A model generated the notes under the pieces. That model did no database searches. It saw nothing but the letters and a program-made list of their open reading frames with translations, and was not told the origin of the DNA. The translations under genes were made by a program, and so were the position numbers. A DNA stretch of 64,000 nt from Pseudomonas graminis (GTDB lineage: Bacteria; Pseudomonadota; Gammaproteobacteria; Pseudomonadales; Pseudomonadaceae): the NCBI RefSeq assembly GCF_900111735.1, contig NZ_FOHW01000025.1, positions 26,117 to 90,116 of the forward strand. Direction: 5' to 3'. Positions 25,969 to 34,674 of this stretch are shown piece by piece. Numbering within the stretch: the first letter of the stretch is position 1; the number at the start of each line of letters is the position of its first letter.

Positions 25969-26838
25969 TTACGGCTTGGACTTTTGCAGATAGCGGAAGA
26001 ACTCGCTGCTTGGGTCCAGCACCATCACGTCGCTTTTGTTCGCGAAGCTTTCACGGTAGGCGCGAAGACTACGGTAGAACGCGTAGAACTCCTGATCCTG
26101 ACCGTATGCCTTGGAGTAAATCGCGGACGCCTGAGCATCACCATCACCGCGTGCCTCTTCAGACTCGCGATACGCTTCAGCCAACAGAACGCGGCGCTGG
26201 CGATCAGCGTCGGCACGGATGCCTTCAGCCAGCTCGTTACCCTTGGCGCGGTGCTCGCGTGCCTCACGCTCACGCTCGGTGCTCATACGCTCGAACACGC
26301 TGCGGTTCACTTCCTTCGGCAGGTCGATGGCCTTGACCCGAACATCGACAACTTCAATGCCCAGCTCTTTGCCAGCCATGGTGTTGAGCGACGCAGTGAT
26401 GTCAGCCATCAACGCGTCACGCTCACCCGAAACCACTTCGTGCAGGGTGCGCTTGCCGAACTGGTCTCGCAGACCGGATTCGAGACGACGAGAGAGACGC
26501 TCATCGGCAATCTGCTTAAGGCCGGATGTCGCGGTGTAGAAACGCTCCGCGTCCTTCACGCGCCATTTGGCATAGGCATCGACCATCACGGCTTTCTTTT
26601 CCAGCGTCAGAAAACGCTGAGTCGGTGCATCAAGCGTCATAAGGCGGCCGTCGAACTTGCGCACCTGGTTCACGTAAGGAATCTTCACGTGCAGGCCCGG
26701 CTGAACATCAGCTTGAACAACGCGACCGAACTGCAACAGCACTGCTCGCTCGGTCTGAGCGACAATGTAGAAGCTGTTCCAGGCGACCACGGCCAGTACG
26801 ACGCAGGCGATCAGGGCAACCAGAGATTTATTGCTCAT
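25969..26838 (-). CDS. hflC: FtsH modulator HflC
   Basis: 289 aa SPFH/band-7 protein with one N-terminal membrane anchor (LVALIACVVLAVVAWNSFYI, about 5-24) and the SPFH domain in the periplasm. With HflK it forms a large cage around the FtsH protease. Its ATG shares one base with the hflK stop (TGATG). Last gene of the superoperon, followed by a strong terminator. Confidence 0.96.
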   Translation of the reverse strand: MSNKSLVALIACVVLAVVAWNSFYIVAQTERAVLLQFGRVVQADVQPGLHVKIPYVNQVRKFDGRLMTLDAPTQRFLTLEKKAVMVDAYAKWRVKDAERFYTATSGLKQIADERLSRRLESGLRDQFGKRTLHEVVSGERDALMADITASLNTMAGKELGIEVVDVRVKAIDLPKEVNRSVFERMSTEREREAREHRAKGNELAEGIRADADRQRRVLLAEAYRESEEARGDGDAQASAIYSKAYGQDQEFYAFYRSLRAYRESFANKSDVMVLDPSSEFFRYLQKSKP

Positions 26839-28019
26839 CAGCGAGTCTCCCTAGTGCGCGTGTCGCGTTGCTGTTGCATGTCCGCTGCCCGTGAGCCCGG
26901 ATCTGCCGGTGCAGCAGCAGCGCCGCCGGCGGTAGACGGGTTGGAACCGTTACGACTGCTATCGATCATTTTGTCCAACGGCAGATAAAGCAGGTTGTTC
27001 TGACCTTTGTCGCCGGTCACGAGTACCTTGCTGGTGTTGCTGAAGACTTCCTGCATGGTGTCCAGATACAGACGCTCACGCGTGACCTCCGGTGCCTTGC
27101 GGTACTCGGCAACCAGTTTGGTAAAGCGGTCCGCTTCACCCTTGGCCCGAGACACCACTTCATCGCGATAACCGTTGGCATCTTCGACGATACGCTGAGC
27201 CTGACCGCGCGCTTCCGGGATCACGCCGTTGGCGTAGGTTTCAGCCTGGTTACGTGAGCGCTGCTCGTCTTCACGGGCGCGGATCACGTCATCGAACGCT
27301 TCCTGGACTTCGCGCGGCGCCGCAGCACTCTGCACGTTGACCTGGGTTACGGTGATGCCGGTGCGATAGGTGTCAAGGAAGCGCTGCAGCCGCTCCTTGA
27401 TTTCGCTGGCCATCAACTCACGACCTTCAGTCAGCACCTGATCCATGGCGGTCGAACCGACCACATGGCGCAAGGCGCTTTCGGTAGCATGCTGCAGGCT
27501 GACTTCAGGCTGATCAACGTTCAGCACGAAATCCTGCAGATTGGTGATCTTGTACTGCACGGTCAGTGGCACTTCGACGATGTTCTCGTCTTCGGTGAGC
27601 ATCTGGCCTTGCTTGCTGTACGCACGCTCACGCGTCACGTTTTCGAGGTACTTGCGATCAAACGGCGGGAAATAGATGTTCAGACCCGGCCCGACGGTGT
27701 CGTAGTACTTGCCGAAGCGCAGCACTACGGCCTGCTCCTGCTCGTCCACCACATAGATTGCGTTGTACAGCCAGATTGCGAGCAGCACGACAAGACCGAT
27801 GCCGAGCAGGCCGAGGCCACCGCCCTTGCTCGATCCACCGCCGCTGCCGCCGCCATCGCCACTGCGTTTCTTACCACCACCGAACAACCCATTCAGGCTT
27901 TCCTGCAGCTTACGGAAGGCCTCGTCGAGATCCGGTGGCCCCTTGCGGTCGCCGCCCTTGCGCTTACCACCCCAAGGATCCTGATTATTCGAGTTGCCAC
28001 CCGGCTCATTCCAAGCCAT
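26838..28019 (-). CDS. hflK: FtsH modulator HflK
   Basis: 393 aa from MAWNEPGGNSNNQDPWGG (ATG 28019); the ORF opens 12 codons earlier without support. Gly/Asn/Lys-rich cytoplasmic N-tail, a Gly/Ser stretch (GDGGGSGGGSSKGGG, about 58), one TM helix (GIGLVVLLAIWLYNAIYVV, about 78-96), SPFH domain and a long helical region (about 250-340). Partner of HflC. Confidence 0.96.
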   Translation of the reverse strand: MAWNEPGGNSNNQDPWGGKRKGGDRKGPPDLDEAFRKLQESLNGLFGGGKKRSGDGGGSGGGSSKGGGLGLLGIGLVVLLAIWLYNAIYVVDEQEQAVVLRFGKYYDTVGPGLNIYFPPFDRKYLENVTRERAYSKQGQMLTEDENIVEVPLTVQYKITNLQDFVLNVDQPEVSLQHATESALRHVVGSTAMDQVLTEGRELMASEIKERLQRFLDTYRTGITVTQVNVQSAAAPREVQEAFDDVIRAREDEQRSRNQAETYANGVIPEARGQAQRIVEDANGYRDEVVSRAKGEADRFTKLVAEYRKAPEVTRERLYLDTMQEVFSNTSKVLVTGDKGQNNLLYLPLDKMIDSSRNGSNPSTAGGAAAAPADPGSRAADMQQQRDTRTRETR

Positions 28020-28115
28020 AGCGCTCTCCATCTGATAAAGCAAAGACGCGCCCACGGCGCGCCGACCAATGCTACAGAATGCCCGTCAAAGCGGTACAAC
28101 CGCTTTGTCAGGCTT

Positions 28116-29417
28116 TTATTGCAAAGTGTGTTGCTCGATGAATTCCAGCGGCTGCAGTCCTTCGCGACTCACCAGGCGATTGAATTCAACTCGGGGTAAC
28201 CGAACAGCCAGAAGACTCTGGCCTTCTTCGTCGTGCTCTTCGCTCTGCACCGCACCCAGGTTGAAAAACTGGGCACGCAACCGGGCGAATTCCTGCGTGA
28301 GGCGCAGCGTCCCCACAAAGAGGTCATTGCCCAACACTTCGGCGATGGCCTGCTTGAGCAAATCCAGACCACGCCCGTCACGGGCAGAAACCCAGACCCG
28401 CTGCGGCTTGCCATCGGCATCGCGTTGAATCTGCGGCTCAACCCCTTCGAGCAGATCGAGTTTGTTATACACCTCAAGCATCGGCAAGTCCTGGGCGCCA
28501 ATCTCGCCCAGCACCACCATGACCTGCTCGATCTGCTCAAGGCGGTCGGGCTCGTGAGCGTCGATCACATGCAACAGCAGATCGGAGTTGCTCGACTCTT
28601 CAAGCGTAGCCCGAAAGGCCTCGACCAGCTTGTGCGGCAAATGGCGGATAAAACCTACCGTATCAGCCAGCACAATCGGCCCCAGGTCTTTGACTTCAAG
28701 GCGGCGCAGGGTCGGGTCGAGGGTCGCGAACAGTTGATCGGCCGCGTAGACGTCAGAGTCGGTCACCGCATTGAATAGCGTTGACTTGCCGGCGTTGGTA
28801 TAGCCGACGATAGAAACCGTAGGAATGTCGGCGCGGGTGCGGCCACGACGGGCCTGATCACGCTGACTGCGGACTTTTTCAAGCCGGCCCTTGATCTGAC
28901 GCAAGCGCACGCGCAACAGACGTCGGTCCGTTTCGAGCTGGGTTTCACCCGGACCGCGCAGACCGATACCGCCGCCCTGACGCTCAAGGTGAGTCCAGCC
29001 ACGAACCAGCCGCGTACTCATGTGCTCAAGCTGGGCCAGTTCGACCTGCAGCTTGCCTTCATGGGTGCGCGCCCGTTGGGCGAAAATGTCGAGAATCAGG
29101 CCCGTACGGTCAAGCACGCGACACTCGAAAACACGTTCGAGGTTACGTTCCTGACTGGGTGTAAGGACATGATTGAAGATGACGATATCTGACTTTTCGG
29201 TTTTGACCAGGTCGCGTAATTCCTCGACCTTGCCGCTGCCTACCAGATACTTGGCCGTTGGCCGATGCCTTGGCACGTTGACGAACGAGACAATGTCGGC
29301 GCCGGCCGACAGCGCCAGTTCCCTGAACTCCTGCGGATCTTCGCGCGCCTCAGGGTCCTGACCATCCAAGTGAACGAGGATCGCCCGCTCACCACCACTG
29401 TGGCGCTCAAAGAACAA
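28116..29417 (-). CDS. hflX: Ribosome-associated GTPase HflX
   Basis: 433 aa. The start is TTG at 29417 (MFFERHSGGERAILVHLDG) with AGGAG seven bases upstream, which fixes it. N-terminal HflX subdomain and helical linker (about 1-195), then the GTPase with G1 GYTNAGKSTLFNAV (about 203), G3 DTVGF (about 252) and G4 NKLD (about 317). HflX splits stalled or heat-damaged 70S ribosomes. It starts 12 bp after hfq. A small hairpin (CAAAGCGG/CCGCTTTG, 28087-28107) separates it from hflK and could tune downstream expression. Confidence 0.96.
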   Translation of the reverse strand: MFFERHSGGERAILVHLDGQDPEAREDPQEFRELALSAGADIVSFVNVPRHRPTAKYLVGSGKVEELRDLVKTEKSDIVIFNHVLTPSQERNLERVFECRVLDRTGLILDIFAQRARTHEGKLQVELAQLEHMSTRLVRGWTHLERQGGGIGLRGPGETQLETDRRLLRVRLRQIKGRLEKVRSQRDQARRGRTRADIPTVSIVGYTNAGKSTLFNAVTDSDVYAADQLFATLDPTLRRLEVKDLGPIVLADTVGFIRHLPHKLVEAFRATLEESSNSDLLLHVIDAHEPDRLEQIEQVMVVLGEIGAQDLPMLEVYNKLDLLEGVEPQIQRDADGKPQRVWVSARDGRGLDLLKQAIAEVLGNDLFVGTLRLTQEFARLRAQFFNLGAVQSEEHDEEGQSLLAVRLPRVEFNRLVSREGLQPLEFIEQHTLQ

Positions 29418-29429
29418 AGCAGACTCCTA

Positions 29430-29690
29430 TCAGGCGTTACCTGGCTCGGCGTCAGCCTGCTCGGATTCGGTAGCGCTAGGCAGACGAATCGGGCGGACGG
29501 GAACGACAGTCGAGATGGCGTGTTTGTAGACCATTTGGCTGACAGTGTTCTTCAGCAAAATAACGAACTGGTCAAAGGATTCGATAGTGCCTTGCAGCTT
29601 GATACCGTTTACCAGGTAGATCGAAACCCCAACCTTTTCTTTACGCAAAGTGTTCAGGTAAGGGTCTTGTAGCGAATGCCCTTTTGACAT
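29430..29690 (-). CDS. hfq: RNA chaperone Hfq
   Basis: 86 aa from MSKGHSLQDPYLNTLRKE. Sm1 (VSIYLVNGIKLQGTIESFDQ) and Sm2 (MVYKHAISTVVP) motifs are intact, followed by a short acidic C-tail, typical of Pseudomonas Hfq. Hexamer pairing sRNAs with mRNAs; in Pseudomonas also the catabolite-repression cofactor with Crc. AGGAG precedes the ATG. Lies between miaA and hflX as in most gamma-proteobacteria. Confidence 0.98.
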   Translation of the reverse strand: MSKGHSLQDPYLNTLRKEKVGVSIYLVNGIKLQGTIESFDQFVILLKNTVSQMVYKHAISTVVPVRPIRLPSATESEQADAEPGNA

Positions 29691-29794
29691 GTGCCGCACT
29701 CCTTTAAGGATCAATAGAATAAATTCGAAACCATTGGCTTGGGCCGCTACCTCCCGAAGGCTATCCCCCAAGGATAGACGGCTATTGCAAGGAC

Positions 29795-30766
29795 TCAGCT
29801 CAATATGGAGACCGACCCCAGGTATTTCAAGGCGCGTGGCAGATTGTCGCAAGCCAGGCTGTCCAACCAGTGCAAATCCTGCCAGCTGCGTAACCAGGTG
29901 AACTGCCTCTTGGCCAACTGGCGCGTGGCAATGATGCCGCGCTCCTGCATCTCGTCCAGAGCCAGCTTGCCGTCCAGATGATCCCAGACCTGGCGATACC
30001 CTACAGCTCTTATAGACGGTAAATTCGAGTGCAGATCACCCCTCGAACGTAGCGCTACGACTTCTTCAACGAACCCTTCATCAAGCATTTGCCTGAAACG
30101 CACAGCAATTCGGTCGTGGAGCACCTTGCGATCCGTCGGTGCGATCGCGAGATTTGCGACAGTATAGGGCAATTGATGACGCCCCGAAGCGCTCGCTTGA
30201 GCACTTTGCGCACTTTGTTGTTCTCGGTGCGCGGTCATGCTCACGCCGCTCACCCGAAAGACTTCCAGCGCGCGAACCAGCCGCTGGGGATCGTTGGGGT
30301 GAATCCTCGCTGCCGACACCGGATCAATGCTCGCCAGCTCATCATGCAACGCCTGCCAACCCTGACTGGCCGCTTGCGCTTCGATCTGCGCACGAATTTC
30401 GGCGTCAGCTGCAGGCATATCGGCCAACCCTTCCAGTAGAGCTTTGAAATACAACATCGTGCCGCCCACCAGCAGGGGAATTTTTCCCCGGGCGGTAATT
30501 TCCGCCATGGCGTGCAAGGCATCGGCTCGAAAATCCGCTGCAGAGTAGCTCTGGCTCGGATCGAGGATATCGATGAGACGGTGTGGATACGTGTCCAGCA
30601 GCGCTTTTGAGGGCTTGGCGGTGCCGATGTCCATGCCGCGATAGACCAGCGCGGAATCCACGCTGATCAGCTCACACGGAAGCACTTTGGTCAGTTCGAT
30701 AGCGAGATCGGTTTTGCCGGCGGCGGTCGGCCCCATCAGAAAGATGGCTGGAGGAAGGGCTTTCAT
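29795..30766 (-). CDS. miaA: tRNA dimethylallyltransferase
   Basis: 323 aa enzyme that prenylates A37 of tRNAs reading U-starting codons. P-loop GPTAAGKTDLAIEL (about 12-25), DSALVYRGMDIGTAKPS (about 37) and the C-terminal KRQFTWLRSW segment are present. Its ATG shares one base with the mutL stop (TGATG). The 104 bp gap to hfq may hold the local hfq promoter known in other bacteria, but I cannot point to one. Confidence 0.97.
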   Translation of the reverse strand: MKALPPAIFLMGPTAAGKTDLAIELTKVLPCELISVDSALVYRGMDIGTAKPSKALLDTYPHRLIDILDPSQSYSAADFRADALHAMAEITARGKIPLLVGGTMLYFKALLEGLADMPAADAEIRAQIEAQAASQGWQALHDELASIDPVSAARIHPNDPQRLVRALEVFRVSGVSMTAHREQQSAQSAQASASGRHQLPYTVANLAIAPTDRKVLHDRIAVRFRQMLDEGFVEEVVALRSRGDLHSNLPSIRAVGYRQVWDHLDGKLALDEMQERGIIATRQLAKRQFTWLRSWQDLHWLDSLACDNLPRALKYLGSVSILS

Positions 30767-32751
30767 CAGCGACCGCGCAGGAATAGTTTGTCCAGATCAT
30801 CCAGACCCAACTGGGTCCAGGTCGGCCGTCCATGATTGCATTGACCGCTGCGCTCGGTGTTTTCCATATCACGCAGCAGGCCGTTCATTTCCGGAATGGC
30901 CAGCCGCCGATTGGCGCGAATCGCACCGTGGCACGCCATGGTGCCGAGCAGTTCATTCATGTGCGCCTGAACGCGGTCGCTGGTGCCGTACTCCATCAGA
31001 TCGCCCAGCACGTCGTGCACCAGCCGATTCGCCTCAGCCTGCTTGAGCAGCGCGGGGATCTGCCGGATCGCGAGGGTCTCGGGGCCGAGGCGTTGCAATT
31101 CGAAGCCCAGTTGCTGGAAGGTCGTCATGTGCTCTTCAGCGCAGTCGGCCTCGCGCTGACTGACCGCGATGGACTCCGGCACCAGCAGCGGCTGACCGCT
31201 CAGGCCTTCGCTGGCCATGGCGATCTTCAAGCGCTCGTACATGATCCGCTCGTGGGCCGCGTGCATGTCCACCAGCACCAAACCGTGGGCGTTTTCCGCG
31301 AGGATATAAATGCCTTTGAGCTGAGCGAGGGCATAACCCAGCGGCGGAACATCGCCCTGGGACTCGGGCAACGAGACACTGCCTGCGCTCGCCGGAGCCT
31401 GCGCGCCGGGCAGCGGGGCAAAGAATTCGCTGTAAGCGGCACGCGTCTCTTCAGCCGGAAGCACCGACGAAGGCCGCGGCGTGTACTGATACTGGTAACC
31501 CGCGCCACTGCCAGAGCCGGGGGCGGTTCCGGCCGGCGGATTCCAGGCCTGACCTTGTGGCGTCTCGAGCACGTTATTGGCCAGGCGCATTTCGCCCTGC
31601 GGTCCGAACTCGCCGGCATCCGGCCCAGTGGGTCGCACCAGCGCGGTGACCGAGGTGGTGCCAGCTAGCTGATCTTCAGGCCGCACATCGCCAAGGGCGC
31701 GATGCAGGGTGCCGTAAAGGAAATCGTGAACCATGCGCCCGTCGCGGAACCGCACTTCGTGCTTGGTCGGATGGACGTTCACGTCGACAACCGCTGGATC
31801 GACTTCGAAAAACAGCACGAAGGTCGGATGCCGGCCGTTGAACAACACGTCGCGATAAGCCTGACGCACGGCGTGGGCAACCAGCTTGTCGCGCACCGCA
31901 CGGCCGTTGACGAAGAAATACTGCAGATCGGCCTGACTGCGCGAGAACGTCGGCAGCCCGACCCAGCCCCACAACCTCAACCCATTGCGCTCGACCTCGA
32001 TCGGCAGGGCCTGCTCCAGAAACCCGGGTCCGCAAATGGCCGAAACCCGCCGCGCGCGGGATACGTCGTCACGCGCTTCGTGCAGGCTCAGGACGGTCTT
32101 GCCGTTATGGCGCAAATGAAAGGCCACGTCGAAACGCGCCAGCGCCATGCGCTTGATGACTTCTTGAAGATGATCGAATTCGGTTTTCTCGGCCTTGAGA
32201 AACTTGCGCCGCGCAGGGGTGTTGAAGAACAGGTCGCGCACTTCGACGGAGGTGCCGACAGGGTGCGCAGCCGGCTGCACACGCGAGGCCATGTCACGGC
32301 CCTCGGTCTCGACCTGCCAGGCCTGGTCGGCATCACGAGTGCGCGACGTCAGGGTCAGACGGGCCACCGAGCTGATCGACGCCAAGGCCTCGCCCCGGAA
32401 GCCAAGGCTCATGACTCGCTCAAGGTCTTCCAGGTCGCGGATCTTGCTGGTGGCATGTCGGGCCAGCGCAAGGGGCAGGTCATCCGAGGAAATGCCGCCG
32501 CCGTCGTCCCGAACACGCAGCAGCTTGATGCCGGCCTGCTCAACGTCGACATCGATACGACGCGCGCCTGAATCGAGGCTGTTTTCGAGCAGCTCCTTGA
32601 TCACCGAAGCCGGTCGTTCTACGACCTCGCCCGCAGCAATCTGGTTGGCAAGCCGTGGGCTGAGCAGCTGAATACGCGCAGCTTCTGCCGCAGGTAAATC
32701 GGGACTTACGCTGACATCCAGTTCCTGGTCACCGAGCAACAGGTCAGTCAC
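30766..32751 (-). CDS. mutL: DNA mismatch repair protein MutL
   Basis: 661 aa. GHKL ATPase at the N-terminus (NQIAAGEVVERPASVIKEL, ENSLDSGA, DDGGGISSDDL, GFRGEALASISSVA), transducer domain to about 340, a Pro/Gly/Gln-rich linker (about 370-455), and a C-terminal dimerisation domain with DMHAAHERIMYE. That motif fits the DQHA(X)2E(X)4E metal site of endonuclease-type MutL, so this is the nicking form used where MutH is absent. The start is a GTG overlapping the amiB stop (GTGA), with AGGTGA just before. Confidence 0.97.
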   Translation of the reverse strand: MTDLLLGDQELDVSVSPDLPAAEAARIQLLSPRLANQIAAGEVVERPASVIKELLENSLDSGARRIDVDVEQAGIKLLRVRDDGGGISSDDLPLALARHATSKIRDLEDLERVMSLGFRGEALASISSVARLTLTSRTRDADQAWQVETEGRDMASRVQPAAHPVGTSVEVRDLFFNTPARRKFLKAEKTEFDHLQEVIKRMALARFDVAFHLRHNGKTVLSLHEARDDVSRARRVSAICGPGFLEQALPIEVERNGLRLWGWVGLPTFSRSQADLQYFFVNGRAVRDKLVAHAVRQAYRDVLFNGRHPTFVLFFEVDPAVVDVNVHPTKHEVRFRDGRMVHDFLYGTLHRALGDVRPEDQLAGTTSVTALVRPTGPDAGEFGPQGEMRLANNVLETPQGQAWNPPAGTAPGSGSGAGYQYQYTPRPSSVLPAEETRAAYSEFFAPLPGAQAPASAGSVSLPESQGDVPPLGYALAQLKGIYILAENAHGLVLVDMHAAHERIMYERLKIAMASEGLSGQPLLVPESIAVSQREADCAEEHMTTFQQLGFELQRLGPETLAIRQIPALLKQAEANRLVHDVLGDLMEYGTSDRVQAHMNELLGTMACHGAIRANRRLAIPEMNGLLRDMENTERSGQCNHGRPTWTQLGLDDLDKLFLRGR

Positions 32752-34178
32752 GGCTCACCTGCCAATTCTGCGCTGGGGATTCTCAGCTCCTGGCCAACTT
32801 TCAGCTCGTCCGAGCTCAGATGATTGGCAGTGCGAAGCATTGGCATGGTCATGTCGTAGCGCGCCGCGATCATGCTCAGCGATTCGCCAGGGCGCACTGT
32901 GTGCTCACGCGCGCCCATGGCCAGCTTGCCGCTATCACGAAGCCAGGCGATGTATGTGCCTTGCGGCGGATTCTGCTGGAAGAACTGCTTCACACCCGCC
33001 GTGATGGAGCGCGCCAACGCCTGCTGATGGCTTGCGCCTTGCAGTTTGTTCGCTTCGGCTGAGTTGGAGATGAAGCCGGTCTCGACCAGAATCGAAGGAA
33101 TGTCCGGCGACTTGAGCACCATGAAGCCGGCCTGTTCAACGCGGGACTTGTGCAGCGAGGTGACCCGGCCAATGTTGGTCAGGACCTTCTGGCCAACGTT
33201 CAGGCTTGAAGTGAGCGATGCGGTCATCGACAAATCGAGCAGTACGCCGGCGAGCATGCGGTCTTTGTCATCGAGGCTCACGGCCCCGGCGCCACCGATC
33301 AAGTCGGAACGGTTTTCACTGTCCGCCAGCCACCGTGCTGTCTCCGAGGTCGCACCGCGTTCGGACAAGGCAAATACCGAAGCGCCGAAAGCCGCCGAGG
33401 AAGGCGCGGCGTCGGCGTGAATGGACACGAACAGATCAGCACCTTTGGCGCGGGCAATTTCCGTGCGCTTACGCAGCGGGATGAAGTAGTCGCCGGTGCG
33501 GGTCAGCTCTGCGCGGTAGCCCTTTTCGCCATTGATCTGGCGCTGAAGCTCCTTTGCAATCGCGAGTACGACGTTCTTTTCTTTCTCACCACGGCCGCCA
33601 GAGGCGCCCGGGTCTTCGCCGCCATGGCCGGCATCAATGACGACGACGATATCGCGCTTGCCGTTTGGCACAGGGGTCAGTTTGATCTCGGGCTTGGACG
33701 GGCTGATCGGCACCACTGCGGGCGTCGCAGGCGCGGCGGTGGCCGGAGTATCGGCCACCGACGGCGGCGGGTTGGCATCGGCGGCGTTGTCGTACAGATC
33801 GACCACCAGCCGGTTGCCATATTGCTGGTTCGGCGCCAGGGTGAAGCTCTTTGGCGTCACCGCCTTTTTCAGGTCGATGACCACACGCAAGTCATCGGGC
33901 GTGCGCTGCGCTGAACGCATGCTGGTGATCGGTGTGTTGGCCGTCGGCACATTCAAGGCGCCGCCCAGAGTGGCGCCGTTGATGTCGATGACCAGGCGAT
34001 CAGGGGACTGCAGCGTGAAGACACTGTGCTGAACCGGGCCAGACAGGTCGAAAACCAGTCGAGTGTTATCCGGCGCACGCCATAAGCGGACACTTCGTAC
34101 CTGTGAAGCGGCCAACGCGTCGACAGCCAGTGTCGCCAGCAGCAGTCCAATCACAGTAACCAGCGCGCGCATGCGCAT
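32748..34178 (-). CDS. amiB: N-acetylmuramoyl-L-alanine amidase AmiB
   Basis: 476 aa from ATG 34178 (MRMRALVTVIGLLLATLA); ATGs at 34190 and 34172 are alternatives. Signal peptide, AMIN domain (about 25-130) for septal peptidoglycan binding, then zinc amidase_3 with VVVIDAGHGGEDPGA, the Glu of GEKEKNVVLAI, FVSIHADAAP and VLVETGFISN, and a C-terminal LysM (HTVRPGESLSMIAARYDM). It splits septal peptidoglycan for daughter-cell separation, normally activated by EnvC/NlpD. Coupled to mutL by GTGA and 25 bp after tsaE. Confidence 0.96.
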   Translation of the reverse strand: MRMRALVTVIGLLLATLAVDALAASQVRSVRLWRAPDNTRLVFDLSGPVQHSVFTLQSPDRLVIDINGATLGGALNVPTANTPITSMRSAQRTPDDLRVVIDLKKAVTPKSFTLAPNQQYGNRLVVDLYDNAADANPPPSVADTPATAAPATPAVVPISPSKPEIKLTPVPNGKRDIVVVIDAGHGGEDPGASGGRGEKEKNVVLAIAKELQRQINGEKGYRAELTRTGDYFIPLRKRTEIARAKGADLFVSIHADAAPSSAAFGASVFALSERGATSETARWLADSENRSDLIGGAGAVSLDDKDRMLAGVLLDLSMTASLTSSLNVGQKVLTNIGRVTSLHKSRVEQAGFMVLKSPDIPSILVETGFISNSAEANKLQGASHQQALARSITAGVKQFFQQNPPQGTYIAWLRDSGKLAMGAREHTVRPGESLSMIAARYDMTMPMLRTANHLSSDELKVGQELRIPSAELAGEP

Positions 34179-34203
34179 ACCAAACCCCATATCTATTGAA
34201 TGT

Positions 34204-34674
34204 CTATTTAAACGAAGGCGCCAAAGCTGCACACCACATCTCGCCACGCGAGCTTTTCGGGCTCAGCGTCAACGCTCGACCTTCACCGAGCGGCCTTATG
34301 GTAATGATCAGGTCAGGCTTTGGCAAAAAGCCTGCACCCAGATTGGGCCATTCGATGAGACAAAGGGCATCGACTTCGAAATAGTCCCGGATGCCGAGGA
34401 ATTCTAGCTCTTCTGGATCAACAAGTCGGTAGAGATCAAAGTGATACGCGCGGTTTCTCCCAATTTCGTAAGGTTCTACCAGCGTAAACGTCGGACTTTT
34501 TACCGCGCCCGTATGGCCAAGGCCGCGAATTATCCCTCGGGAGAGCGTGGTCTTGCCCGCCCCCAGATTGCCCTCCAGAAAAATAATGCCACTGCTTTCA
34601 GTGACTTGGGCAATGCGTGCCCCGAAGTGGGTCATGGCCTCTTCACCCATGAGGTCCAGGGTTAACTCAGACAC
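34204..34674 (-). CDS. tsaE: tRNA t6A biosynthesis ATPase TsaE
   Basis: 156 aa with Walker A GNLGAGKTTLSRGI (about 36), the FTLVEPY segment and HFDLYRL (about 78). Works with TsaB and TsaD to place threonylcarbamoyl on A37 of ANN-reading tRNAs. GTG start at 34674, inside the last 13 bp of nnr, with GGAGGAG eight bases before; this is a strong coupling arrangement. Confidence 0.96.
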   Translation of the reverse strand: MSELTLDLMGEEAMTHFGARIAQVTESSGIIFLEGNLGAGKTTLSRGIIRGLGHTGAVKSPTFTLVEPYEIGRNRAYHFDLYRLVDPEELEFLGIRDYFEVDALCLIEWPNLGAGFLPKPDLIITIRPLGEGRALTLSPKSSRGEMWCAALAPSFK